Assembly (NCBI GenBank): GCA_006384855.1
Contig: VCJN01000308.1
Coordinates: 310,001 to 374,000, forward strand
Reading direction: 5' to 3'
Origin: Tetraselmis striata
Lineage: Eukaryota; Chlorophyta; Chlorodendrophyceae; Chlorodendrales; Chlorodendraceae
DNA length: 64,000 nucleotides
The notes beneath the pieces were generated by a model. The model worked only from the letters and a program-made list of their open reading frames with translations. It ran no database searches and was not told where the DNA came from. Positions 33,094 through 45,887 of the stretch are shown here, piece by piece. The position numbers and the translations under genes are program-made. Each line of letters begins with the position of its first letter. Positions within the stretch are counted from its first letter, which is position 1.

Positions 33094-35496
33094 GACACCC
33101 GCCATGAGGGGGCCAAGAATGACCACGCCGCTCCGCGGGTCCGCCTGCTCACGCCCCACTTCCAAACGGACTCGGCGTATCTCTGTAGCCATAGCGCAAG
33201 GCTGCCTGCGCTGCGCTGCTTGGCATTCCGCGCAGTGCCCTGCATGCACCTGGTAAGTAACCATTGAACGTTTCAACGTGCTCATCGCGGGCGTCTTACG
33301 TTGTTGAGAAGGGGCCTCACCAAGATCGCTCATCATTGCTCCAGCACCAAAGACCCACCTCATGCACGCTCCCACCCCTGATGCAATACCTCTGGCCGTC
33401 TGTGGCATGGGGCATTTCGCTGCACATGCCAATATGATGAGCAACTATACACACATACTGATTTCACACACTTGAAGTCTCCTCAGTAACGACATCATAT
33501 TATTACCCCAATGATGATGTGGACAAACTAGACCATATCTGACAAATCGACAAATTACTTAAAGAGTCCACATTACCCGAATGGCCATATAGACCTAGCG
33601 CCATACCCTAATATGCCCACTGCGTGATGCGTGAGCGTCCTCGGACTGAAGTCGCTCGCGGACTCGGAGTCATCATGGATTGCATGGACGGGGGTGGGGG
33701 CGTTATTCATCAAATGGTGTGCTTTATAGGGTGCTGATATAACAACGGATCCGCCTATCCGCCGTCATGTTCAAGCCGTAGTGGAGGCTCGGTGCTCTCC
33801 GCAAATTTAGCTCAACCTTCTTAGTTTTTTTATTTTCTACTAAGAATTACGGTCCTCGAACGCCACTAGTATCGGAACACTGGCTGGGGCTTCGTAAAAT
33901 ATATGGCTTGTATATTACATATGTCACGCATGTTATTAGTAATAACAAGGTCCAAGAAATCTACTACCCTCATACTATCATGATTGAAACGCCAAACAGT
34001 TACGGCGTTACATCATATTGCTTTGTTGTTTCACTACCACTACACGGCAAGCCGGCGATGAGGACCGTGCGGATGAATCAGAGAGTAGTACCGGGCAGAC
34101 GATAGGCCCACGTTTTAAATAGACTTCCGTGATAAATTCGTGTATTCTTCGTGAATGTAAAGCCAATACAAAATTGTTCGTTCTGCCGACTTCCTGTTGA
34201 TAATAGGTATTGACACGTTTATTTCAATAATCGCTGATGCATTGTATAACATAGTCATTGCCCTGCCGTCGCGATGATAGGTGGTATTCATTTGATTGAA
34301 TTTGAAACAGCAGGTACTATTCATTTAGATATTTCTGGTCGCGCGCGCTGGTTGCGGCAAGGTGGGGGAGGGCAGTAGATAAAGTATGTGCTGCTAGAAT
34401 TGGTTGGTGTAATGCGCACGTTGTCACAACAGTATATTGAGCAGAAGCATGTGCTGACTTGTGTCATGCCCTATTACCCTATATACAACATCCCTCCGAA
34501 AACATGTATATTATGCCCTGATTCCGTTTTCACAATGCTACATATGCTGAGATACCTGCTGTATAATCGCGCAGCAGCTCCATCTGCCGCCGCGTTTTTA
34601 TTTATGCTGTACCGTACCATTAGATACGGTCTACGGGGCCAAAAAATAACGAGTTGTTTTGCACGTTTGCGTCGGAATTGCGTCGTAATGTGTCCATGCT
34701 CTATTCTGAATTACTTCTCTGTTGTAATACTTCACTTTTTGCCGCGCAACGTTTTTGGAATGTTGTAGCAACCGGCCTGTTGTCACATCATGTAGGAGAA
34801 ATCGCTGGTGGCAGAAGCATGTCACATTGCGAGGGCTTCAAGGATGAGATTTGATCGTTTTTCCTCTCCCGCATGCGGATGAGCTGCAGCTGTGCATCCC
34901 ATACAATGAGGACCCTGCCAGTCTATCATAAGCCTTCGATTCATCACCTGACAGACCGGCCTGCCTTTCCGCCCGTCTCCCCCCTTCTTAGGTTCCCCGG
35001 CAAAGCTCTCTCTACAAAGCGGGCCTTTTCTGGCCTCCTTGGCAGCCATCTAACAGGAGGACGGGCAGGCAGAATGCAGCAGCAGGTGCAGAGCCCGTTG
35101 TGTGATGGTCTACGTCACAAAGCAACAGGGCCATTAAGAGGCTGGGATGCGGCGGTGCGCTCATGGCGAATGAGGGTGTTTGCATCCTAGTCATGCATAT
35201 ATACTGGTAGGCACTTGTAACGAGAAAATGGTCGGGGCTAATCACCGAATACTCTCATTTTTTAAATCAGGGATGTTGGGGTGGACTCGGGTCGCATATT
35301 ATTCTGCGTCGCCTGTTATTAAATACATAGACGTTGAGCACGCTGCACATGTGTACGTAGTTCACCATGCGACATTTGATTGGCCGTCTCGAGAATGTCG
35401 ATTTGGAAAAGCAGTCCGATTGCATAGGGCTGGGCGTAAGTGGGTGGCAGGCAGGCCGTCTTGGTGTGTCCGGGGGGTGGCTTGTTGCGGCTCCTC
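33094..35496. other. AT-rich intergenic island between convergent genes
   Basis: From about 33450 to 34900 the base composition falls to roughly 40-45% GC by eye, against 60-70% in the genes on each side. ORFs (for example 34388-34768 +) have no recognisable domain. I found no tRNA, no terminal repeats and no match to the other mobile elements in this window. The last few hundred bases overlap the 3' end of TOP3. Confidence 0.5.
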
Positions 35497-38400
35497 TCAT
35501 GAATTGGGGCACTGATTCGACCAGTGTCCGGATTGGCCTGCACATTATATGGCACACAGCATTCCGCGTTCTCGTCGTCAGTAGGCTTGTCGGGCGACGC
35601 AGTGCAGCCGACTTGGGCTGGACAGTCGGAAAGAAATCTAGGCAGCGACGACGAAACTATAAAATGGCGGAAAGCGGTGAGCATCTGGTGAGCACACTGT
35701 CCTCCAGCAAAGCCCGTCGATGGCGTGGCAGCAGGATATAAACAAGGCAGTACTAACATCGATAAAATAAAACATATTATTACCACCGGTACGGAGATAC
35801 GATACGACGAAGCAGCGCTTTGATTGTATTCACCGGCATTTATATATACCCCGCCCCCAAAGTGGGTATGAATGATACATAAATAAGCGTACCACATATG
35901 CGGTAGGGGTTTAGGTGAGCATCCTCGGAACCGAGCGCACACATTGTTCCTCGTCGACAACCGACGACAATCGACGTTGTCTGTCGCCGCCTTCCAGAAA
36001 GTAGCGAGAGTTGCCTGGCAACCGTATCGAATGCAGGGCACGCAGCCGGAGCCTAATACCAGCTACGATAATCGGGTCGGTCGAACAAGCAAAAAGGGTT
36101 TAACCCTCGTAAACTCGAACAGCAATGGCGACGTTTTCCCTTCTGCTCATGGCTCCCCGGCAGCTCGCCGACGACTTGAGATGGTCACTCACCACATTTG
36201 AAGCAGTTGCCGCCGCCGCCGCCCCCCGCCGCGTACACCTGCCCCGTGACCGACGCCACCAGCGGTTGACTCCGGGCGCCGCCGCTGCGGCCGGAGCGGC
36301 CGCCGCGCGCCCCCCGCCGCGCCCCTGCCGACTGCTCTCGACCACCTCCGCCGCCGACCCCGGCTCGGCCTCCGCCCCGGCCCGCTCGCCCGCTTCCGCC
36401 TCGTGCCCCTGCCGCGCCCGCCTCGAACTCGTCCGCCCACGCAAACTTGAGGCAGCCCTCGTCACCCTGCGGGCATAAGAAGAACTCCCGGCCGGGGTTG
36501 CTCGCCGTCTGCGAGGTCCGACGCATCACCGGCTCGCCGTGCCGCGGGCACACGGGCTCGCCACCTCCTGACGCACCCCGCCCGCGCCCGCGACCCCGGC
36601 CGGCCCCGGCACCTCCCCGGCTGCCCCGCGCGCGCGCCCCCCCTCGCGGAGCCGACGGCGCTGCCGCCGATGGGGCGGTGCTGCGGCTTTGGCCCCGCCC
36701 GGCACTGCCACCATCAGCATTTGCGGAGCCGCCTCGAGCCGCTGAAGCGCCGCGCCCACCTCCTCCGCCGCCGCTGCCCCGCCCGGCACCGCCACCTCCG
36801 CCCCCGCCGATATCACTCAGCAGCGCCTGGAGCGTTGGATCGCACAGGTAGCAGGCCACCATGTGCGGGTCGTATCCCGGTGGGATCTGACGCGGCGACA
36901 GCAGAAACGCCGTCGAGGGCGTCAGCAGATATGCGGACACTGCCGAGTTAAACCACATTACAACTATAGGTGCCGCAGTGCGGTAAGAGTTGCCACGCCA
37001 CCGCATCGCTATGCCCAACATAAGTAATGGCGCTGCACAAAGATTAGTCCCTCAGCGTTTAACAGCGCCACACGAATATATGCGCTCGACATTCCCGGAA
37101 ACGACCGACTTTCAAAATATGCTTGTGGACTGCTACGACCTCATATAATGTTGTCATAGAAATTGCATGTATGAATCGCCATGAAAATATTACGAGTACA
37201 CCATCACAGCATCACAAGATGGCTGGACGGTCGACAGTGTACAGTGCACAGTCTGACTCGTAGCTGACATTGCCTGTAGGGCACCGCCACCGTGGCGCGT
37301 CATCGGTGCGAGCAGATATATGATTCGGCCGCAAATATGAAAAAAACCGGGGTGTTGCCGGTTAGCAGTGGTATTATTACCATCATTCTCATCATCATCA
37401 TCATTATTGTTATTACTGTGTCGGCCTTTGGGGGGTGGGTTGGGGGCCTCACCCCCATCCGGCGGAAGGAGAACTCGAGCAGCTTGGCGCCGTTGCAGTT
37501 GGGGTTGGGGCACACCGCGGTCGCCGAGATGGCGATGCTCTGCGCGGCGCGCGGGAAGCTGCGCTGGTTGCGGCAGGCGGGGGATGCGGAGCACGCGATG
37601 GCGAGCTCGCCGGGCTCCGCGCGCAGCTGCAGCACGCCGCCGGCGCACTGCGGGCAAGCCGCGCCGAAGGTGTCGCCGCCGGGGTTGTCCGCCGAGCCGG
37701 CGGCCCGCTGGAAGAACTGCGCCACCTCCGACTCCAGCACCCCCGCCTGCCGTGCGGCGCTCACAAACTCCTGCGCGCGCCCACACCCCCTCACAGTCAG
37801 CTCGGGGCTGGAGCAGGGTTGGGGAGAGCCGCCCCCGCCCATGGGGCCTTACATACACGCAAATGGGATCGCTGCCGAGTCCGCAGCAGTCTAGCGAAAA
37901 GGGCAGCAGCACCAACAACTGCACCCTTGCAGCGTGTCAACAGCTGCACCGCCCAAGGACAGGGATGCACGCCCGTTGCAAGCTGGCCAGGTTATCATAA
38001 GCCAGCAAGCACTATTCAGGCCCTCGCTGCGACCCTCGCATCGGATGAGTATCCACACCGGCGCATCGCACATACTTACACATTGCACGTTTACGTGTGC
38101 AGCAGCTAAACGAAGTGCATATCACCTGATTCCACGCACAAACATGGAGCCTGGTACCCCGCGTGTAGAGCACCGCATGGCCCCTAAGATATAGCTGGCG
38201 CTTATGATACAGCATGGCGAATGAAACCTCCTATTATGTGTACGTACATACGGCAGACATACAGAGCCACACATGAGCCGCACGAGCCCTGCGGCGTCGT
38301 GATGCTTGCACCTGCACAATAACCAATCCGGCCAACCTGGAGAAATACACGGGAAAGCAGGGGCTGGGGCCTCCGAAGGCATTAAAGTCTCACGGATGGA

Positions 38401-41400
38401 ATGTGCGCAGGCGGCTGTGCAAGCATAGGTCGGGTGTCAATTGTGGTAAACGGGTGCGGGGCGAGGTGGGGAGGAGGGGGGCGGGGGGGGGTTGAGGCGG
38501 GCGTGCTCGCCTGCTTGAAGTGCGCGCACGCCTCGGCCAGCACCTCCTCCTTCTGCTTCTGCCCGTCCGCCACCAGCTGGATGTTGCGCTCTATCTTGCC
38601 GCGCAGGTCGGGGCGCCACAGCCCCTCCAGGTTCATCTTCTGGTACGCGCTCACCAGCGACTCGCCCAGCGAGGTGGGCCAGAAGCGCATGTTGCCGTCC
38701 TTGTACGCGTAGCTGCGTGTTGGGGCCCCGCCAATGGGTGGAGAGAGACAAGGGGGGGGGGGCAGTCAGCAGCCACTGACGGCACAAGCGGCACAGCAAT
38801 GGCACAGCAAAACCCGGAAGCTGGCGCCATCTATAAATGCTTGCGCCGCATTTAGCCCCGGCATTAGTGGCGCAAAAGCGCACAGTTATAGGTGCCGGTG
38901 GAAGAAACCTTCAACGAGTTAGTCAACCTACTCTGAGGCTGGGGCACGGGAGGGGGATTGTGCGGGCAAAGGTGGGGGTGCGCACTGGCGCTCCATCTGC
39001 TTCTGGATGTGCGTGGCCACGGTGGCGTCGGTGCCGATGCCGAAGCGCTCCATGCGCGCGATGAGGTCGCCCTCTGTGAGCGCCGGCGGCGGCCGCGTCG
39101 TCTCCGTCTTGAAGAGCAGCTGCGTGGGCATGAAGGTGTCTCCTTCCTGCCGCCACACACAAGGGGAGAATGGAATGGAGGCCAGCCCGATGTCTCAGGT
39201 GCCGCCTGCCGACCGTGCCGATCGCCAAAATGCTTCGGTCCTCCCAACGGCACACAAAGTATCTGGCAGCATGCCTGGCGATCTCCGTGGCGAAATGGGC
39301 ACAGCAATGAACGAGCTGTGTTGGCGAATGCCATTTAGAATAGTGAAGGGATAAGTACATTTAATGACTGCAGGCTGTAACGATCGGTGGCACGGAGCGA
39401 GACGGGCAATGAGATGACATGCTGGCGAGAAGAATGGCCGCAGGGCTGTCGCGGGGAATGCTTCCCGGCCTGGACTGCCCCAGGGGAGGTCACCTGGAAA
39501 TGCGGCAGGTTGGCGTTGCCGCCCCACTTCTCCCAGGGGTACACGTCCAGCCAGTTGGTCTCCGTGATCATGAGGCCCTGCGTCGAGAAGGCCTCCCCCG
39601 CGACGTCCACCTCCACGTTGGTCTGGTGGCCCACGGCCGCCTTGGAGCAGGTCCTGCGGCACACGGCAGCCCCAACCCTCAGACGCAGCAACCGGGGCGC
39701 AGCGGGCTACGGGTCACACTTGTCGGGCGCTTGGCGGTGGCACGCACAGGGGGAACCGGTTGACGCTGGCAACGCTACGATAACACAGTGACAACACACC
39801 TAAAGTGACACCAGAAGACCCTCAAGATGGCATTACAGCAGCGATCTCACAAAAGGGGCTGGGCAATACGTACAAAGCGGGAAATCATCCCCCCCCCCCC
39901 CCTCCCCCCCGGCCCCAAGTAGGTGTTGCTGTAGGGCTGGCGCCACTGCAAGAGGGATCAGGCGAGATTGATAGAGGTGGTGTCACTCTAAACACATACG
40001 AACAGCTACTCTAAGCATCAAATGAGAACAACATTGCTAGCAACCTAGAAGGACATTCGCTAGTGTCCCGCTACAGTTTTGTGTTTGTTTGACCTCTCGC
40101 GGGCAGGACAGGTTCTCACATGTTGTGTTCTTAGTACCGCGCCGGCACCAGTTCACCATGTTAATAACATGGTGCGTCGCCAGCATCAGTCCCAGATGAT
40201 AGTGTGGTTGTTGCCAGGGTGTAGCATTGCGTATCACGGTCAAACAGCTACATAAAACATGCACTGATAAGTGGCGGAGCCAGATTGTGTGTGTGTTTGG
40301 GTGGGGGGGGGGGGGGGGGGGGGCTCACGCAAGAAAGCTCCGCGTGGCAAACTCGTAGATGCGCGCCTTCTCGGGCGCCCAGTTCTCGCTGCCGGTGAGA
40401 GGCTTGGTAGGGTGGATGGGCGGATGGGCCTTGTCGTCGTGGCCGCCGGGGACGGGCGGGCACCACATCGCCCCCGACACGATGGCGGCTGCGTGGGCGC
40501 CCCATGCCGGGTGGTTCACGTGCTGCGCCACCATGCCCTTCGCCCGCGATCAGCACATCGCCGGCACCATAGCATCAGCCTCCACGAGTGCTAGAGACAA
40601 AGCGACTGCGTCGAATGAAAACTTCTGAGTGCGTTCGCTAGACCAAACAAACATCACTTTCTTTGCGCGGCACCGCGCCGATACTGTGTTTTCCTTGTCG
40701 ATGCCGGCATTACCACAGCACCTGGGGACTATTTCCGCCGTCAAACGTATCCACAACGCAGTCCTCAGTATACAAGGGCAGACATGAATGACATGGCAGG
40801 AGTTCATGTATCTGATCAGTCGGGCGACGGGTACTATTCCGGCGGGCCCCTGAAGACAACAAGTGCTCGCCACTGCAAAGAAGCACGGGTGAGTCTGTGC
40901 AGAGCGTTTTCACGGCGACCGAGATCAGACAGGGTCGCACTAGTGAGGCTGCACCGCGGCAGTGATCGGGCTACGGGCGGTCGAGCCGAAAGATCCGGGG
41001 ACAGAGAGAGAATGTGGGGGCAGGCTGGGCGGGGAAGGGGGGTGGGGGGGGGAGGGGGGGGGGGGGGACAGGGCTTCCGGGCGGGTGCCTGTAGGTTGTA
41101 CTGCGGGTCAAACTGGTCCGTCTCTGTCCTTGGGTAGCTCAAGTAGCCTTCCTGCGGGCGGGCAGGCAGCAGGTGCCTTAGTGCGGGTGGCCGCCGAGGG
41201 CATAATGCTGTGGGGAGCTGATTTCCGCGGGTGGGTGCCTGGGCTGAGCGCAGGGATGCCCGGGAAACTCAAGGGGCAACACATCCTGCCCAGCCCACGG
41301 GCAGTGTGCCGGCGCAGAGGGCACCTGGTAGAGCTCCTCCGCCAGCGCCATGGCGCGCTCGCCGGTGATGCGCAGGTAGCGCGACACCCGCTTCTGCATA

Positions 41401-44400
41401 TCCAGCGTGTTGAGGGGCGGCGGCGGCTGGCGCCTGGTCTGGCGCCCCGACACCTGCACGCATCGCCCCACTGTGTGAGGAGCTGTCCAAGTTGGCGCAG
41501 CGGTGGTGTGGGGTGGAGAGGGAGGCTGTCTGGCGGCCATCTTCACAATGTGTTTATAGTGCTGCAAAGTGACGATAGCACACTGTACATATATAGTATA
41601 TACGTACTACATATGTATACTATATATTTACATGTAGTATATTTACAATATGTGTATATGTATAGACGTATAGTATACATATATAGTATACTACATATGT
41701 ATATGTTTAGCATATGTATATATACTACATATGTATATGTTTAGCATATGAATATATACTATATGTGTATGTGTATAGTATACATACATAGTAGACTATA
41801 TACGTATACTATATACCCCCCCCCCCCTCCCCCCCCTTCCCCCCTTTCCCCGCCAGATCGCCTCGCAACCGGCTCTATAGTTACCCCCTCTTCAGCCCAA
41901 ACTTTCCATGAAGTCGACCCACCCGTCCCTGGCCAGCCCTCCACGGCGTTGTAGACTCACGTGGTTGCTGACACATTTCCCAGGCTAGATGCTGACTGTT
42001 TGGGATAGTACCATGAGCCCTCGCCGCCCTGTCCCATGGCGCAGGCTGGCAGGCGGCCGCAGCCCCATGGGCCTGAAGTCTGTGCATGCGCGCGCATCGC
42101 AGGCGCGCCACCGCACACTGAAACGCCGCCATGTATTTGAGCGCGCACTTGTGCGCAGTGCTCCGTAGGTGCCAAGTGCGGGCATGCAGCTCAGGTCGGA
42201 GCGGCAATGCCCCCCAACCAACCATCCCCTCCCCCTCTCTCTTCACCCCCCCCTCCCGCCTCTTCTTGTGCCCCTCGCGCGCGCACATGCCCGGTACGGA
42301 AAACGGCAGGCCTTCGGCCAGCCATCACAATCTGTCTTGGGATTGATGATCACAATCGGCCCCACAACCCACAATGGCCACAATCTCCCCAACCGCCCAT
42401 CCTCATCCACGCCGATGCCACCGCGAGGGCGCCAGCTGCCCACCCATTGTCGACCCCCCCCCCCCCCCCCCTCCCCAACACAAACAGCAAACCCTTTGGC
42501 GCCGTGCTTCCCTCTGCTAGAGCGCTGCGCCAATGCCACACCCACACCACGAGTTGGGCGGAAGGATCACAGGAAGTGGGGCGCCTGGGTGGCCGGGGGA
42601 TGAGAGGGGTGAAAGGGAGAGGGGGCGGAGAAGAGGGCAGCCTCCACCTTGGTGACCAGCGCCTCGGGGTCTTCCACGCAGGCCTCGTACAGCAGCGCCG
42701 CGCCGTGCTCGTCAAAGAGGCGCCGGCGCGCCCAGGTGAACTCGCAGCGCCGGGGCGGCTTGCCCTCGGCGCCCGGGGTGGCGTACTCCAGGAAGATGTA
42801 CCAGTAGTCCTCCGGCACGTGCGCCGCGATCTCCCTGCGGCGCCCCGCCCCGCCCTCAGAGCCCCCGCGCACGGCCCGTTCCAACCTGCCTCGCTGGCAT
42901 CGGGGGCGACATCGATATGCAACGGGCGGGGCTGCGGTGCCCAATGTTGGCTGCGTAGGGCAGCCGAGCTCCGTGACCCCGACCGGCAGTGACGGCGCCG
43001 TATTCTGTTACACCAACACGTGCGGAGTCTATAATTTGCACCTGAGTCCGAACGACGAGCCCATGTATAGAGAAGTTCCAGTATAGAAACACATCGGACG
43101 AATCGTTTCGCCAGACCCACAATTTTCATCCGTACCTTCAATCGGCACTATGTTTTTGGGTGTATCTTGTAGCCAGCTCATCACCACAGCAACTAGAATT
43201 TGTGGCCTCGCCCGCGCGCAAACCCCGAGGGAAACTGAGCGTCCAGCTGTGCTCCTAGCTGAAAGCTCAGTGGTTACGGGGACTTCATTTTCCTAGCCTC
43301 GATGGAACTCCTCTATATAATTTGGCCACGGCAGCTGGCCAGACTGCACGCCCGCGCATGATGGTTGGGTAGAGGGGGGCCAAGGGGGGGGGGGGGGGGG
43401 TAAGAGACAGAGAGCCAGGGAATCCTCCCTTCCTCCACCTCCCCCCCTCGGTCTCCGGGACAGCCAACAGCGCGCTCTGGGTGTAGGCGGGGGAGGGCCC
43501 CGCGGGGTGTGGGGGGGCGGGGGGGGGGGGGGTTCCATACCAGGCGCGCTCCACAATCAGGCCCAGCGTGGGAAACTGGCAGGGGCCGTAGCTCAGGATG
43601 GGCTTGTCGGAGATGTCGGGCAGGTGCGCCTGCCAGTCAAACTTGCCCTGCGGGCGCAGACATGCGCAGGCAGCAACGTCAGCAAGGGGACGGCCCGGCG
43701 GCCGTGTGAGTCGCTGTCCCCCTGTCGTTAGTTCAGCGAAAGGGAAGCCGCCGCCCGCCGCAGCCGCACCTGCAGGAGGAGCGTCTGGAAGCGCGTGAAG
43801 GCGGCGCCAATGCGGAGGTCGATCTCCTGGCGCGCGTCCACTGCGTCCGCGTCGTGCTGGTTGGGCGGCACCAGGTTGTTGATGGCGCGGTGCAGGTCGC
43901 TCTCGATGAGCGCGGAGAAGCGCGCGCGCTTGACGGCCAGCCGCGGGTTGGCGGGGCAGCACACGTGGATGACCTGCTCGGGGGCCGCGGCGGAACAGGC
44001 ATGAGCGGGTGCTGGGCTGCCCCATGCTGTTGCTGTCGCTGCTAAGCTGGTATTGGAAACCAAGAAATTGTTTCAAGCTATTAAGCCAGGTGTATACCCC
44101 CCCCCCCCCCCCCTCACTCCCCCTCCCTCCTCCCCGGCCCCGCCCCACTCCCTGACTGCCGGCTTCCGCTTCATCAGCCTGTCGCGCCCCACCTCGAATG
44201 CGATGTTCTCTCCCTCACGGTCGCAGTCCAGCCACAGCACCAGCCACTGCGCCTTCTTCGCCTCCACCTCCAGGTTCTCCGACACCCGGCGCTTGCTCTG
44301 CGCACCCGCAGCACCGGCGCGGTGAGATGAGCCAGCGGCAGGTAGCGGGTTGGGTGGCACGGGAGGGCGGCTGCTGCTACTCATACTGGCCCGAGAGGCA

Positions 44401-45095
44401 CAGGCGCAGATGCACGGATGCGCGCTTCTTTTTAATGGTATATAAATAATATAGACACAAAGGACATTTGTGTATATTTGTTTTGCGTCTCCGGCGACTG
44501 TCTGCGTATGCGTACGGGGGCTGCAGCACCTCCGGCACCAGCTTGTTCACGTTCGCCTCGAAGAGCGTCGAGGGGTTGCAGCTACGCCAGCCGCGGTGCG
44601 CGGCGCCGAACGCCAGCTCCATCAGGTGCCCCGTCACGCTGGTAAACACCATGTCGGCCGGGACGCCGTTGATGCTGAACGGGAATTCCCAGCACACGTT
44701 GTACTCCGACCTGACCAGCGGGCGGTCGTGGGGACCCAGGAGTGAGGGGCGCGCGCCTTCCGGCACACCCGCGCGTCCCCGCATGGACTGCGGCTGGCGA
44801 TGCAACAGCAGGGCGGGCTCACCTCCCGGCGCGACGCTGCGCCCCGCCGCGGCTGAGGATGCGCGACACCTGAGACGGAGTTCGTTACATAGGAAAGAGT
44901 GAGATGCGTATAAATACAGGTAGGCGAGTATAAAGCCAAAAGGCAGTGATCCTTATATACCCGTAATACCGGTTTGGGGGGCGGGTAACATGAATCCGAG
45001 CTAGACGAGTGGAGCAAGCAAGGGCGCAACACCTCCTTCGCCACGCTCGGCTTCTCCGCCACGTTCAGCACGCGCACCGGGCGCTGGTTCACCAT
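35497..45095 (-). CDS. TOP3A: DNA topoisomerase III alpha (type IA)
   Basis: This type IA topoisomerase passes single strands and, with a RecQ helicase and RMI1, dissolves double Holliday junctions. Sixteen exons on the minus strand: 45095-45033, 44869-44823, 44710-44530, 44297-44193, 43973-43770, 43647-43541, 42834-42648, 41453-41325, 41151-41089, 40537-40329, 39653-39494, 39146-38986, 38712-38511, 37770-37453, 36886-36193 and 35537-35497, giving 956 residues. The Toprim domain has [11 protein letters not shown] (E14) and [11 protein letters not shown] (D121, D123). Then [12 protein letters not shown], the active-site motif SYPRTETD (Tyr 347), [10 protein letters not shown] and GIGTDAT follow. 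C-terminal zinc sites: CPQC (645, 648) with later Cys pairs, a GRF-type finger after CPRHGEPV, a long Gly/Arg-rich linker (RGG-like), and a CCHC knuckle (C940, C943, H948, C953). The knuckle is split by the last intron, and the 41-base final exon encodes its second half. Exons 9 and 13 seem to end at GC donors. It is head-to-head with the J-protein gene. Confidence 0.95.
41571..41818. repeat. AT-rich TATA/CATATG simple-sequence block in a TOP3 intron
   Basis: About 250 bases made of short TATAC, CATATG and TAGTATA permutations, followed by a C-rich run (41816-41850). It lies in the 1.2-kb TOP3 intron 42647-41454. The rest of that intron (41850-42640) holds nothing recognisable. Confidence 0.9.
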
Positions 45096-45887
45096 CGCGC
45101 CGCCCCGTCTGAAGCCGCTATCCCGCCGCGGGCTCCTGTTGTGGGCGCACACCCGTGGGCGCGGTGTCTGCTGCTTTGCGACCAGCGGGCTAAGAACAAC
45201 GATCGAGTGGCGGTGGCGACTCGAACTATTCGCTGCTGTGCTTATTTGCTGACGACGATCTTCGATTGCCCGCCGCGCGCGGTTGTTCCGGTCGCCGTTC
45301 AGCATCGCTCTCATCGGACTAACGATCACATAGCGACTACAGGTACCCATACCGCCCTGTATCGATAAGGCGATAAAGAAGGGTATACAATTATACCTCT
45401 AACCAGTAACGAGCGACTACGTTATAGGGTTATCCCCATATCAATTTACATATAGGGTAAGGATTTATGCTGTGTGATCCTCATAAATAAATACGACAGG
45501 CGGTAGACGATACATAGAAAATATAAGGATTAAATAAATATAAATATAAACAATCGATCAGTAGATACGAGTGATCTGGGCGGACAGGAGCAGCATATGT
45601 ACCGCCACGCGCGCTGTGCGCGACGACCTTATTGTCCGGCGCAGCGCGCGCCCCATCCATCGCAACGCGACTACTACAGGTATGTTGTGGGCTCGTAGTG
45701 GGCAACGACAGGAAGCAACGACAGCGCGCGAGGTTTGAAGCGACGAGGGATCGGTTGGTCGCTCTCCGCGGACCCTCGCCCTTACAGGTACCAAACAAAC
45801 GCAGGCACGCAAACACGCGTGAGCCACACAGGCAGCTCAAGAGAGTACACCGCTGGGCTGGTGCGACTGCGGCGGGGTTGGGCCAGG
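45096..45887. promoter_or_regulatory. Divergent promoter region between TOP3 and the J-domain protein gene
   Basis: The two start codons are 792 bases apart in head-to-head orientation. The middle (about 45370-45570) is AT-rich with TATAA-like stretches, while both edges are GC-rich. It must hold both core promoters; no specific TATA box could be assigned to either gene. Confidence 0.6.

Noticed and set aside
33908-34768. Small genes in the AT-rich island
   Set aside because: ORFs are short, lack recognisable domains and show no splice or promoter context. AT-rich composition alone gives such frames.
36185-37021. Gly/Arg-rich ORF as an independent RNA-binding protein gene
   Set aside because: It contains the TOP3 GRF finger and half of its CCHC knuckle, and it splices in phase to the TOP3 exons on both sides.
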